Shown here: positions 15,697-24,286 of the stretch, in pieces
Numbering within the stretch: position 1 is the stretch's first letter
Layout of the letters: each line of letters opens with the position of its first letter
Source of the DNA: Pseudoramibacter alactolyticus ATCC 23263
GTDB lineage: Bacteria; Bacillota; Clostridia; Eubacteriales; Eubacteriaceae
DNA: 64,000 bases
Reading direction: 5' to 3'
Assembly (NCBI RefSeq): GCF_000185505.1
Contig: NZ_GL622359.1
Location: 965,412 to 1,029,411 of the forward strand
The notes under the pieces: model-generated
Told to the model about the DNA's origin: nothing
Database searches by the model: none
The model's input: only the letters and a program-made list of their open reading frames with translations
Made by a program: the position numbers and the translations under genes

Positions 15697-16935
15697 TTAA
15701 TTCATGTATTTTTTAATATTCTGCTGATGTTCATCAATCGTCTTGGCAAAATGGATTTTCCCCGACTTCATGTCTGCCACAAAATAATAATAATTCGTAT
15801 CCGCCGGTGCAATCGCCGCCTTGATGGATTTCATCCCCGGCGAGCAAATCGGCCCAACGGGCAGCCCCGCATTTTGATACGTATTATAGGGTGAATCGGC
15901 TTTCAAGTCATTGTTGGAAAGCACCGCCTTCTTATTGCCCAACGCATAGTTAACCGTGATATCCGACTGAAGCTTCATCCCCGCCTTGATGCGATTGTAG
16001 AACACCGAAGCCACATTAGTCTTATCTTCGTCTAATTTGCTTTCCATTTCCACCAATGAGCCCATGGTCAAAATTTCATCAACCGAGTGACCGCTGTCTT
16101 TGATCTTCTTCAGCGTCGCTTCATTAAACTTCGCCTGGGTATTGGCCAGCATTCTGTTGACCACCGTCGCAGCACTGGTATTGGATACGAATTGATAGGT
16201 ATCCGGGAAGAGATATCCCTCCATCGGCGTCCGCCCCGAAGCCTTGTCCGGATACGAACTCAAAATGCTGTAGCGCTTTTTATAGTCGCTGACTTTTTTT
16301 GTTTCGGTGATAAATTCATCTTTCGAACAAATATGTGCATCGGATAAGATTTCTGCCATTTCTTTAACGGTCTTCCCTTCCGGAATCGTGACCGATAAAG
16401 CCCCGGCATAACTCTTGCCGTTGAGCATGGCGTTAAAAATCTGCACCGAAGACATCGACGGTGTGAACTGATAATTGGCCGCTTTTATTTTTTTCGTGCC
16501 CCGGCTGTGGCGGCCGGCATAACTTTGAAAAACCATGCGGCTGCGGATCAAGCCTTTTCGTTCGAGAATTCTGGCAATATCCTCAATGTTCGAACCGTCC
16601 GGGATTTCAACAATGATTTTTTTCCTGCTGCTCGATACCGGCAATAGCTGACGATTGTAATAGCTGTGCCACCCAGCGATAAAAATAATCGCAGCAAGCG
16701 CGACGCACCCCAATGCAATCAGGATATGCTTTCGTGAACGCCGGCGGTTTTCTTCAAAAACGGGATCCTCATCGTCCGTCTCATACGCATCGTCATCAAA
16801 TTCGTCGTCCCAATCGTCCGCCGTTTCCTCATCATACAATGCTTCTTCTGAAGCATCTGTCTCTTCTGCCAGAATGGTTTTATAGTATCCATTCTCGCGG
16901 CCGGTGCCATCGCTTGCGCCGTGACTTTTCGCCAT
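15697..16935 (-). CDS. mltG: Endolytic murein transglycosylase MltG (YceG-like)
   Basis: A 412-residue, membrane-anchored enzyme that cuts nascent glycan strands and sets peptidoglycan chain length. An acidic cytoplasmic tail (residues about 20-60, rich in Asp/Glu) precedes one transmembrane helix (about 70-90, HILIALGCVALAAIIFIAGW). The periplasmic-type domain follows, with the LysM-like part (VEIPDGSNIEDIARILERKG) and the catalytic region MEGYLFPDTYQF, LTMGSLVEMES (catalytic Glu) and SPYNTYQNAGLPVGPICSPG. All key blocks are present. The next upstream gene is the YlbF-family gene, 33 bases away, likely in the same transcript. Confidence 0.93.
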   Translation of the reverse strand: MAKSHGASDGTGRENGYYKTILAEETDASEEALYDEETADDWDDEFDDDAYETDDEDPVFEENRRRSRKHILIALGCVALAAIIFIAGWHSYYNRQLLPVSSSRKKIIVEIPDGSNIEDIARILERKGLIRSRMVFQSYAGRHSRGTKKIKAANYQFTPSMSSVQIFNAMLNGKSYAGALSVTIPEGKTVKEMAEILSDAHICSKDEFITETKKVSDYKKRYSILSSYPDKASGRTPMEGYLFPDTYQFVSNTSAATVVNRMLANTQAKFNEATLKKIKDSGHSVDEILTMGSLVEMESKLDEDKTNVASVFYNRIKAGMKLQSDITVNYALGNKKAVLSNNDLKADSPYNTYQNAGLPVGPICSPGMKSIKAAIAPADTNYYYFVADMKSGKIHFAKTIDEHQQNIKKYMN

Positions 16936-16967
16936 GATTACCTCTCTTCTCGATTGTTGCCCGTTTT

Positions 16968-17333
16968 TTAATGAATTCCTGGCAATCCGCCGAATAAATT
17001 CGCATCCAAACCGATCGCAGTGCTGATTTTCTGAACAATATCTTGAAATATCGGCATCACTGCCATCTGCGCCTGGAAAAAGGAAGCGATTTCCGGGACG
17101 GCCATGATCTCCATGGTTTTTGCATTGAAATCTGCAATTTCCTCATTTGAAAGGGACTGGCCCATCGCCTGACGCGCCTGCATTGCCAGCTGCGCCTGCA
17201 TATATCTTTGCGCCCGCTGAAACTGCTCCGGATTCTGCTTCAATGCCGCCTGCGCTGCTCTAAACCGCACACATTCAGGCGCATTTGCCAATGTTTCGGC
17301 AAAGGTATCTGCAGCGTCGTAAATATTTTCCAC
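16968..17333 (-). CDS. YlbF/YmcA family protein
   Basis: A 121-residue helical protein of the YlbF family (Com_YlbF). In Bacillus, YlbF, YmcA and YaaT form a complex that directs mRNA processing by RNase Y and influences competence, biofilm and sporulation. The conserved pattern of a tyrosine-like start (VENIYDAADTFAETLANAPE), an alanine-rich first helix and the later MEIMAVPEIASFFQAQM fits the family, and there is no membrane segment. I place the start at GTG 17333, eight bases after GGAGG; the longer frame begins inside that ribosome site. It lies between rnj and mltG, so a link to RNA turnover is attractive but only inferred. Confidence 0.75.
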   Translation of the reverse strand: MENIYDAADTFAETLANAPECVRFRAAQAALKQNPEQFQRAQRYMQAQLAMQARQAMGQSLSNEEIADFNAKTMEIMAVPEIASFFQAQMAVMPIFQDIVQKISTAIGLDANLFGGLPGIH

Positions 17334-17426
17334 AGAAATGGCCTCCTCCCGCACGATATGATGTTTTATTTTAACATAGAACGATTGGAATTGTTACCCT
17401 TTTAGTCAATATTCTCGGCTGACGCA

Positions 17427-19190
17427 TCAAACTTCCATCAAAATGGGCAGGATCATCGGCTTGCGCTGCGTCTTCTTATACAGGTAATGGAAAAGCGAAT
17501 CCTGGATCGCATTTTTGATATTTTTCCAATCGGTGATATTTTTGTTTTCACAATCACTGAGCGCCTTGCGAACTTCCTTGCGCGCGCCATCAATCAAATC
17601 CTCGGACTCGCGCATATAAACAAACCCACGGGAAATAATATCCGGACCGGCGACGACTTTCCCCTTACGCATCGACAGCACAACAATGAACAATCCGTCT
17701 TCCGACAGCCGCTTGCGGTCGTTCAGAACGATATTACCGATATCCCCGACGCCAAGACCATCCACCAAAACAGCTTCTGCCGGAATTTCGTCCACTTTCT
17801 TGAAATCTTTGTGACTAAGTTCCATCACATCGCCGTTTTGCTGAATCCGAATATTCTTGGGATCCATCCCGAGGGACTCTGCCAGCTTGGCGTGACGCTT
17901 GAGCATCCGCGCCTCCCCATGGACCGGCATGAAAAACCGCGGTTTCACCAAAGTGTGAATGATCTTGAGTTCTTCACATTTAGCGTGGCCCGACGTGTGG
18001 ATGTAGGCAAATTTATTGTAGATCACCTCCGCGCCCAGATCGACTAACTTATTCATAATTTCAGCGACCATTTTTTCATTCCCCGGCACCGGCGAAGCGG
18101 AAATAATGATCGTGTCGTTCTTATCGATCTGCAAGAATCGATGGTTGCCGTTAGCCATACGCCCGAGGGCCGCCATCGGTTCGCCCTGAGAGCCGGTGGT
18201 GATCACCACCAATTGGGATGGCTTGTATTTCTTCATATCCTTAATGTCGATCACCACATCTTTGGGGACATCGAGATAACCCAGGTCGCTGGCTACCGAC
18301 GTCATGGTTTCCATGCTGCGCCCGTTGATGATCACCTTGCGGTTATAGTAAGCCGCCGTGTTGATCACCTGCTGAATGCGATGCACATTCGACGCAAAGG
18401 TCGTCACGATGATGCGGTTCTTATTGCCGCGGAACAGATTAAAAAAAGTCTTTCCGATATCGCTTTCGCTGCCGGCATAGCCTGATTCTTCCACGTTCGT
18501 CGAATCGCAGAGCAACAGGTCGACACCGCGATTGCCCAACGCCGCGATGCGCTGCAAATCGATGATGTCGCCATCCACCGGATGAAAATCAATTTTGAAG
18601 TCCCCAGTATGGAAAACCGTGGCCGCCGGCGTTTTGATGCACAGCGCAACCGAATCGGCAATCGAGTGGTTCACATGGATAAATTCCACCCGGAAATCAC
18701 CGATGGTAACCTCGCTGCCGGCGCTGATGATATGCCGTTTGGTCTTGCTGATCAGCCGATGTTCTTCCAGTTTGTGATCAATCAAACCGACGGTCAGCTT
18801 TGTCGCATAAATCGGCGCATTCACCCGCTTCAGAAAATACGGGATCCCGCCGATATGATCTTCGTGACCGTGGGTAATGACCAGCGCCTTTACTTTATCG
18901 GCATTCTTTTCCAGATAGCTGTAATCCGGCAGCACCGTGTCGATGCCGTACATGTCATCATCCGGAAATTTAAGCCCGCAGTCGACGATGATGATTTCAT
19001 CCCCGTACTGGAAGGCCGTCATGTTCTTCCCGATCTCGCCGAGGCCGCCGACGGGAATGATCCTCAGTTTCTTTTCCCGTTTCCGACTGGCTTCATGCTT
19101 ATGGATGCTGCCGCTTTTTCCGTTCTTCTTGCGGCGAAACCACCCTCTCCGATGACTCTGATTCTTATTCTGCTGTTGATTCTCGCTCAA
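17427..19190 (-). CDS. rnj: Ribonuclease J
   Basis: A 587-residue metallo-beta-lactamase/beta-CASP ribonuclease with 5'-3' exo- and endonuclease activity, central to mRNA decay and rRNA maturation in Bacillota. Visible are GGLGEIGKNM, the zinc motif ITHGHEDHIGGIPY, NHSIADSVALCIKTP, FHTGDFKID, the beta-CASP element GRSMETMTSVASDLGYL, VVITTGSQGEPMAAL and SGHAKCEELK, and the C-terminal domain. About 45 basic, low-complexity residues precede the catalytic domain. I chose TTG 19190 (after GAAAGGAAG) because the upstream frame has no ribosome site. Only one RNase J is in the window. Confidence 0.93.
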   Translation of the reverse strand: MSENQQQNKNQSHRRGWFRRKKNGKSGSIHKHEASRKREKKLRIIPVGGLGEIGKNMTAFQYGDEIIIVDCGLKFPDDDMYGIDTVLPDYSYLEKNADKVKALVITHGHEDHIGGIPYFLKRVNAPIYATKLTVGLIDHKLEEHRLISKTKRHIISAGSEVTIGDFRVEFIHVNHSIADSVALCIKTPAATVFHTGDFKIDFHPVDGDIIDLQRIAALGNRGVDLLLCDSTNVEESGYAGSESDIGKTFFNLFRGNKNRIIVTTFASNVHRIQQVINTAAYYNRKVIINGRSMETMTSVASDLGYLDVPKDVVIDIKDMKKYKPSQLVVITTGSQGEPMAALGRMANGNHRFLQIDKNDTIIISASPVPGNEKMVAEIMNKLVDLGAEVIYNKFAYIHTSGHAKCEELKIIHTLVKPRFFMPVHGEARMLKRHAKLAESLGMDPKNIRIQQNGDVMELSHKDFKKVDEIPAEAVLVDGLGVGDIGNIVLNDRKRLSEDGLFIVVLSMRKGKVVAGPDIISRGFVYMRESEDLIDGARKEVRKALSDCENKNITDWKNIKNAIQDSLFHYLYKKTQRKPMILPILMEV

Positions 19191-19265
19191 AAAAATAACT
19201 TCCTTTCTGATCGCACGTGATTGCACACCGCGCACTTATTTATTATTTTTATCCCTTCGGGGATT

Positions 19266-19991
19266 TTAAATTCTTTTTATCATTCCTTTATTGCTCGCAA
19301 AAGCGTCAACCGGAAGTTCACCCGTTATCGAAATTTCATCCCGCGTCACTTGACAGCGCAATGCCGTCACGCAAAGCCCCGCCGAAATGCCTTCCCGCAA
19401 AAGGGCCGCAAATTCCGAATCGGTCGCTTCGTTAGGAATCACACAGACCGCGTCCTCCCGCTGGACAACAAAACAAAGCCCGTCGGCATAACCCGCCCGA
19501 ACCCCATCGATGAGACTGCGCAGGTGTTTACGCCCCCTGGCCGTCGGGGCATCCGGAAAGCAAGCGCAGGCCCGCCCGCCGCACTTCACTACCAAATTGA
19601 CACTCTTCACTTCAATAGCGCCCGGGCGCCCGTCAAAAGTCCCGGCCAGATCGAAGCGGCTGTCACCTCGGGTCACCTCCCGCCGCAAGTCATTGATTTC
19701 AGGAAGCGACACAAAATATTCATAGGCCAGACGATTGGCCATCGTTGCATCAATACAAACCCAACGATCCTGATAACTCACCGCGAGCAGCGTATAATCC
19801 GTTTTGCGATTTGGCGCCGGATTAAAGCTCAAGCGCAGCGCCGCTCCCGGCAGCATCAATTCCCCCATACGGCCGGTATTGGGCACATGGGCGATCGTTT
19901 CGCTGCCGTCAGCAAGGCGCACCTCTGCCACGAACCGATTGCGCCGCTTGATCAAACTGGCATCGGCCAATGGCTGTTCCGACAGACGCAA
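19266..19991 (-). CDS. sfsA: SfsA family DNA/RNA nuclease-like protein
   Basis: A 241-residue SfsA protein, originally called sugar fermentation stimulation protein. The family has an OB-like N-terminal part and a restriction-endonuclease-like C-terminal core. Conserved blocks are VPNTGRMGELMLPGA, YQDRWVCIDATMANRL, SRFDLAGTF, the PD-(D/E)xK-like IEVKSVNLV, and FPDAPTARGRKHLRSL. The start is a TTG placed directly after the TAA of the upstream DUF1292 gene, so translation probably depends on readthrough coupling. The true substrate of the family is not known with certainty. Confidence 0.9.
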   Translation of the reverse strand: MRLSEQPLADASLIKRRNRFVAEVRLADGSETIAHVPNTGRMGELMLPGAALRLSFNPAPNRKTDYTLLAVSYQDRWVCIDATMANRLAYEYFVSLPEINDLRREVTRGDSRFDLAGTFDGRPGAIEVKSVNLVVKCGGRACACFPDAPTARGRKHLRSLIDGVRAGYADGLCFVVQREDAVCVIPNEATDSEFAALLREGISAGLCVTALRCQVTRDEISITGELPVDAFASNKGMIKRI

Positions 19992-20288
19992 TTAACCTTC
20001 AAACCCCAATTCATCAGGGTCGATCTGGTCATAGGCATCTGCCACAGCTTGAAATTCCGCTTCGTCGTCCACCGGAACCAAAGCCATGGCTTCATCCTCA
20101 TTTTCATCGCCTTCAATCCGCATGGCAATCGCTTCATCCAAATCGGCATCTGCCAGGATGGCGTAGTTTTTTTCTTCAACACTCAGGGTGCATACCAATT
20201 CAAAGGCTTTCTCTTCCCCTGCTTCGTTTTTCAGCATGATCGTTTCAGCGTGTCCGTTCTGATGATCATGATTGCGTTCTTCTGCCAT
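19992..20288 (-). CDS. DUF1292 family protein
   Basis: A 98-residue acidic protein of the DUF1292 family, function unknown. It shows the family core: ETIMLKNEAGEEKAFELVCT, a hydrophobic strand YAILADADLDE, and an acidic tail MALVPVDDEAEFQAVADAYD. The ATG at 20288 is preceded by AAGAGG with seven bases between; an ATG nine bases upstream is too close. DUF1292 genes usually follow ruvX in Clostridia, as here. The gene ends at the first base of sfsA. Confidence 0.85.
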   Translation of the reverse strand: MAEERNHDHQNGHAETIMLKNEAGEEKAFELVCTLSVEEKNYAILADADLDEAIAMRIEGDENEDEAMALVPVDDEAEFQAVADAYDQIDPDELGFEG

Positions 20289-20333
20289 TTGCATACCTCT
20301 TTTCTTTTTTATGGATCACTCCGATGCAACGGC

Positions 20334-20543
20334 TTATTGCTGTTGCCATTTGCTTTTAATCCGGGCTATCAACGGGGCATCCGCCACCGGCTCCAGCACC
20401 TCGTGCCGCTCTCCGCCATCGTCGATATCGACAATCGCCATGATGCGCAGCTGATGCTCGGCATTGCTAAAGATGGCATAACGCTTGCCATCCAAAGTCA
20501 CCCCGCCTTGCCAGCACAGGGTCTCCGATATATTACTGCGCAT
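20334..20543 (-). CDS. Small DUF1292-like protein
   Basis: A 69-residue protein whose start overlaps the 3' end of ruvX by 11 bases. It has the strand-like segments VTLDGKRYAIFSNAEHQLRI and MAIVDIDDGGERHEVLEPVA, which resemble the second half of DUF1292 proteins; the first strand pair is shortened. It lies immediately before the full-length DUF1292 gene, so this may be a tandem duplication followed by divergence. Coding is supported by tight packing and family resemblance; function is unknown. Confidence 0.6.
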   Translation of the reverse strand: MRSNISETLCWQGGVTLDGKRYAIFSNAEHQLRIMAIVDIDDGGERHEVLEPVADAPLIARIKSKWQQQ

Positions 20544-20964
20544 ACGGATCGTTCTCGCGGTCTAAATACATTTGCAAAATGAGCTGGGCCGACAGGGTAT
20601 CAATATGCTGCTTGCGGTTTTCCCGACGCACGCCGCCGGCGATCAAAACCGCTTCCGAGGCTCTTGTTGTCAACCGCTCGTCAATATAGATAACTTCAAG
20701 CCCAAGACGCTTTGCTAAGAAATTACAATAATTTTTGGTTTTTCGCACTTGCGCAGTCTCCCGGCCATCCATATCCTTCGGCAGCCCCGCGACCGCGGTC
20801 TTAATGTTAAACTGTGTCACCACATCGCCGAAAAATGCCAAATCTGCATTTCGATCGGCTTTTTTATAGGTTCGGTAGCCCTGCGCCGTTACACCCAAAG
20901 CGTCTGAAACTGCAATACCAACGTATTTATCGCCGATATCTAAGCCTAAAATTTTCTCTGTCAC
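20533..20964 (-). CDS. ruvX: RuvX/YqgF family nuclease (pre-16S rRNA / Holliday junction resolvase-like)
   Basis: A 143-residue RNase H-fold protein. In E. coli YqgF takes part in the final 16S rRNA maturation; it is also annotated as a putative Holliday junction resolvase. The first acidic residue is in LGLDIGDKYVGIAVSDA, followed by VAGLPKDMDGRE and the second metal-binding acidic cluster in YIDERLTTRAS. The C-terminal part HIDTLSAQLILQMYLD is typical. It sits in the widely conserved alaS-ireB-ruvX-DUF1292 order, although a terminator separates ireB from ruvX. Confidence 0.92.
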   Translation of the reverse strand: MTEKILGLDIGDKYVGIAVSDALGVTAQGYRTYKKADRNADLAFFGDVVTQFNIKTAVAGLPKDMDGRETAQVRKTKNYCNFLAKRLGLEVIYIDERLTTRASEAVLIAGGVRRENRKQHIDTLSAQLILQMYLDRENDPYAQ

Positions 20965-21023
20965 ATCTTTCTCCCGTTTTGACCATCCGCTATTTTTAAC
21001 GCCGCATCCGCAAAACGGCTTAA

Positions 21024-21058
21024 AGAAAAAGCCCCAGATGGCCGCACCTGGGACTTCT
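21024..21058 (-). terminator. Intrinsic terminator after alaS-ireB
   Basis: An eight-pair stem, AGTCCCAG (21055-21048) with CTGGGGCT (21037-21030), is followed by TTTTTCTTT on the minus strand. It separates ireB from ruvX. Confidence 0.75.
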
Positions 21059-21080
21059 ATGAATCATTTTATTGGCTCGT

Positions 21081-21359
21081 TCACTCAGTGATACCGTCTA
21101 AATAACGCTTGACCAGCTCATCCAATAATTCGTCGCGCTCAATCCGCTGAATTAAAGTCCTGGCATCATTGTAGCTCGTAATATAAGTCGGATCTCCAGA
21201 CATAACGTAACCGACGATCTGATTAACGGGATTGTAGCCCTTCGCAACCAAAGCTTCCTGAACGGCTTTCATAATCGCATCAATCGCCTGTCCTCTTTGC
21301 TTATCTGCATCGAACATGATGGTTCCACGATCAAAAATCGTCTGATTATTATCACTCAT
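21081..21359 (-). CDS. ireB: IreB family regulatory phosphoprotein (UPF0297/YrzL)
   Basis: A 92-residue protein of the IreB (UPF0297) family; in Enterococcus IreB is a phosphorylated substrate of the Ser/Thr kinase IreK and affects cephalosporin resistance. The family is conserved in Bacillota. The sequence shows QTIFDRGTIMFD, where the conserved threonine lies, VQEALVAKGYNPVNQIVGY and MSGDPTYITSYNDARTLI. The start at 21359 follows GGAGGAGAAGG; the longer frame upstream overlaps that site. It is directly downstream of alaS, the usual position. Confidence 0.92.
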   Translation of the reverse strand: MSDNNQTIFDRGTIMFDADKQRGQAIDAIMKAVQEALVAKGYNPVNQIVGYVMSGDPTYITSYNDARTLIQRIERDELLDELVKRYLDGITE

Positions 21360-21461
21360 TATGCCTTCTCCTCCCATCGGGTCTTGTATCATTTTACCGC
21401 AACAAAGCAGCCAAAACAAGCTTTATTTCGATTTGGGACCGTTTATTTTCTCAAAACAGGT

Positions 21462-24110
21462 TTATGCCAATTGATCCTTGATTAAATCTTTAGCTTTTTC
21501 GAGAGCGTCGGCCATTTTTTCCGGTCGTTTGCCGCCGGCCTGGGCCATATCCGGGCGGCCGCCGCCGCCGCCGCCGGCAACTTGAGCCACTTCGCGAATC
21601 AAATTGCCCGCGTGAAAACCGCGCTTGACAAGATCCTTCGTCGCCGTCGCGATAAAATTGATCTTGCCGCCGTTCACCGTTCCGATCACGGCGATGCCGC
21701 TACCCATTTTATCCTTGAGCCTGTCGGAAAGCTCGCGCAGCTCGTCCATTTCCATGCCGTCTACGCCGGCAATCGCCGCTTTCACCCCGGCAATTTCGAC
21801 GATGTTTTGGGCAATCTCCCCGGCCGCAGATCCTGCCTGCTGCTGCTTGAGCGCCGCGATTTCCCGATCCTGGGCTTTGCCTTGTTCCTCAAGTTCGGCG
21901 ATCTTTTCAACCAGCTGTGCCGGGTTCGCCTTCACCATGCCCGAAACCTTTCGCAAAGTCGCTTCGGCCCTGGCCATTTCATGATAGGTATTCATCCCGG
22001 TTGCGGCTTCAATCCGGCGAATGCCGGCCGCAACACCGCTTTCGCTTAAAATTTTGAACATCCCGGCCTGGGCGGCGTTGGTTAGATGGGTGCCGCCGCA
22101 TAACTCGATGGAATAATCCCCGACGCGCACCACGCGAACAATGTTGCCGTATTTTTCACCAAAAAGCGCCATGGCGCCGAGTTTTTTTGCCTCGTCGATA
22201 TCCGTTTCGAAAATAGTCACCGGCATCGCTTCAAGAATCACCTGATTCACGATCGTTTCAACCCTGGCGATTTCTTCAGCCGTCATCGGCTGAAAATGGT
22301 TAAAGTCAAAACGCAGGCGGTCCGGCGAGACAAAGGAACCGGCCTGTTCCACATGATCCCCAAGCACCTGCTTGAGCGCCTTTTGCAGCATATGCGTGGC
22401 GGTGTGGTTGCGGGCCGTTGCCATACGGTCCGCCTTGTTCACTTCGCTGATCACTGTCTGACCCGTTTTAAAGCTGCCGCTTTCAACCTTCCCATAATGA
22501 ATATGGCGCTTCAGACTGCCATAACGGCAATCGCTCACGGCAATTCTCGCGGTGCCGTCGGCACTTTCGATCACACCGCTGTCGCCAACCTGCCCGCCGC
22601 TTTGAGCATAAAACACCGTTTGATCAAGCAGCACCAGCACATTGTCACCGGCCTTGGCTTCATCCACCAAGGTGTCGTTCACGATCAGCCCCAGAATTTT
22701 GCCGTCGGCCTTCAGCGCGTCGTAACCCACAAAGGCATCCACCGCGTCGGCCCCCAGCGGGTTAAAAGGATCGTCCGCCCAAACGGCCGTATCGCTTTCG
22801 GCGCGGGCGGCGCGGGCCCGTTCCCGCTGGGCATCCATGGCCTTCTCAAAATCTTCGTAGGGAATGGCAAAACCCCGTTCCTCAACAATTTCCCGCGTCA
22901 GATCAAAGGGGAAACCAAAGGTGTCGTAAAGTTTAAACGCCTCTGCGCCCGAAAAAATCCTTTCGCCGGGGGCTTCCGCTTCGAGCTTTTCGAGCATCGC
23001 ATTGAGCTGGGACAGCCCTTGGTCGATGGTCGCGTCAAAGCGTTCTTCTTCAATTTGAATAATCTTCTGAATGGTTTTCTGTTTTTCTTTGAGTTCCGGA
23101 TAGGCATCGCCGGAAACGGCCACCACTTCCTTGGCCACATCGTGAAGGAAGGTGCCCTTGATCCCCAGCAGTCGGCCATGTCGGGCAGCTCGACGCAAAA
23201 TCCGGCGCAGCACATAGCCCCGCCCCTCATTGCTCGGCATAATGCCGTCACCGATCATAAAGGTCACCGATCGAATGTGGTCAGTAATGACGCGGATGGA
23301 AACATCCTTTTCCGCGTCATCGCCGTAATGTTCGCCGCAAAGACTGCAAATGTAATCTAAGACGTGGCGGATCGTATCCACCTCAAAGATGTTGTCGACG
23401 CCCTGCAAAATCGTCGCCATGCGTTCAAGCCCCATACCCGTATCGATATTCGGATGGTCAAGCGGCGTGTAGCGGTCGTTTTCATCCCGATCAAACTGAG
23501 TGAATACCAGATTCCAGAATTCCACAAAGCGATCGCAGTCACAGCCCGGCCCGCAGGTGGGTTTGCCACAGCCGTAAGCCTCGCCGCGGTCATAGAAAAT
23601 TTCCGAGCAGGGACCGCAGGGACCAGTCCCGTGCTCCCAAAAGTTGTCTTCCTTGCCCAAACGCACAATGTGATCTTCCGCCACGCCAACCGACCGCCAC
23701 AAATCGTGGGCGGTGTCGTCGTCCAGATAAATCGTCACGTAAATCTTGTCCGGATCCATGCCCATTTTGTCGGTAATAAATTCCCAGGCCCACGGAATCA
23801 CCTCCGGCTTGAAATAATCCCCGAAGGAAAAATTGCCCATCATTTCAAAAAAAGTCCCGTGGCGCGCGGTTTTCCCGACGTTGTCAATATCCGGCGTGCG
23901 GATGCATTTCTGGCAGGTCGTGACCCGTTTGCGCGGCGGCACTTCGTCCCCGGTGAAATAAGCCTTCATCGGGGCCATCCCCGAATTGATCAAAAGCAAA
24001 CTTTTATCGTTGTGCGGCACCAGCGAAAAACTCTTAAGCCGCAGATGCCCCTTGCTTTCAAAAAAAGCGAGGTAGCGTTCGCGTATTTCGTTCAGTCCCA
24101 AAGGTTCCAT
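21462..24110 (-). CDS. alaS: Alanyl-tRNA synthetase
   Basis: Charges tRNA-Ala. The 882-residue protein has all expected domains: class II catalytic core (GLNEIRERYLAFFESKGH, NSGMAPMKAYFTG, HGTFFEMMGNFSFGDYFK, GLERMATILQG), tRNA-recognition domain, editing domain with metal ligands HTATHMLQKAL and CGGTHL, and a C-terminal DHHA1 domain ending in a glycine-rich GGGGGGRPDMAQAGG. The start at 24110 is preceded by GAGGACAG; a much longer upstream frame overlaps the promoter and the next gene and is not used. No T-box is present in its leader. Confidence 0.97.
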   Translation of the reverse strand: MEPLGLNEIRERYLAFFESKGHLRLKSFSLVPHNDKSLLLINSGMAPMKAYFTGDEVPPRKRVTTCQKCIRTPDIDNVGKTARHGTFFEMMGNFSFGDYFKPEVIPWAWEFITDKMGMDPDKIYVTIYLDDDTAHDLWRSVGVAEDHIVRLGKEDNFWEHGTGPCGPCSEIFYDRGEAYGCGKPTCGPGCDCDRFVEFWNLVFTQFDRDENDRYTPLDHPNIDTGMGLERMATILQGVDNIFEVDTIRHVLDYICSLCGEHYGDDAEKDVSIRVITDHIRSVTFMIGDGIMPSNEGRGYVLRRILRRAARHGRLLGIKGTFLHDVAKEVVAVSGDAYPELKEKQKTIQKIIQIEEERFDATIDQGLSQLNAMLEKLEAEAPGERIFSGAEAFKLYDTFGFPFDLTREIVEERGFAIPYEDFEKAMDAQRERARAARAESDTAVWADDPFNPLGADAVDAFVGYDALKADGKILGLIVNDTLVDEAKAGDNVLVLLDQTVFYAQSGGQVGDSGVIESADGTARIAVSDCRYGSLKRHIHYGKVESGSFKTGQTVISEVNKADRMATARNHTATHMLQKALKQVLGDHVEQAGSFVSPDRLRFDFNHFQPMTAEEIARVETIVNQVILEAMPVTIFETDIDEAKKLGAMALFGEKYGNIVRVVRVGDYSIELCGGTHLTNAAQAGMFKILSESGVAAGIRRIEAATGMNTYHEMARAEATLRKVSGMVKANPAQLVEKIAELEEQGKAQDREIAALKQQQAGSAAGEIAQNIVEIAGVKAAIAGVDGMEMDELRELSDRLKDKMGSGIAVIGTVNGGKINFIATATKDLVKRGFHAGNLIREVAQVAGGGGGGRPDMAQAGGKRPEKMADALEKAKDLIKDQLA

Positions 24111-24195
24111 CAATTTCTGTCCTCTCGTTTCCTGTGATTCGTTATGAAAACCGGAATGATCATCCGGCTTAAAATCAGCAAAAAGTGCTGCTATT

Positions 24196-24223
24196 ATTTT
24201 AACGTAACCAATAAAAAAGTCAA
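24196..24223 (-). promoter_or_regulatory. alaS promoter
   Basis: TTGACT (24223-24218), a 16-base spacer and TAAAAT (24201-24196) lie about 90 bases before the alaS start on the minus strand. The leader between them contains no T-box element. Confidence 0.55.
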
Positions 24224-24286
24224 GGTTCCGTGATGAAACCCTGACGGGATGCGCCGATGATTCTCCGCGCCGTTTCGTTTTATTTT

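Noticed and set aside
22296-23360. 354-codon plus-strand frame opposite alaS
   Set aside because: Shadow of the alanyl-tRNA synthetase gene; basic/His-rich and unrelated to any family.
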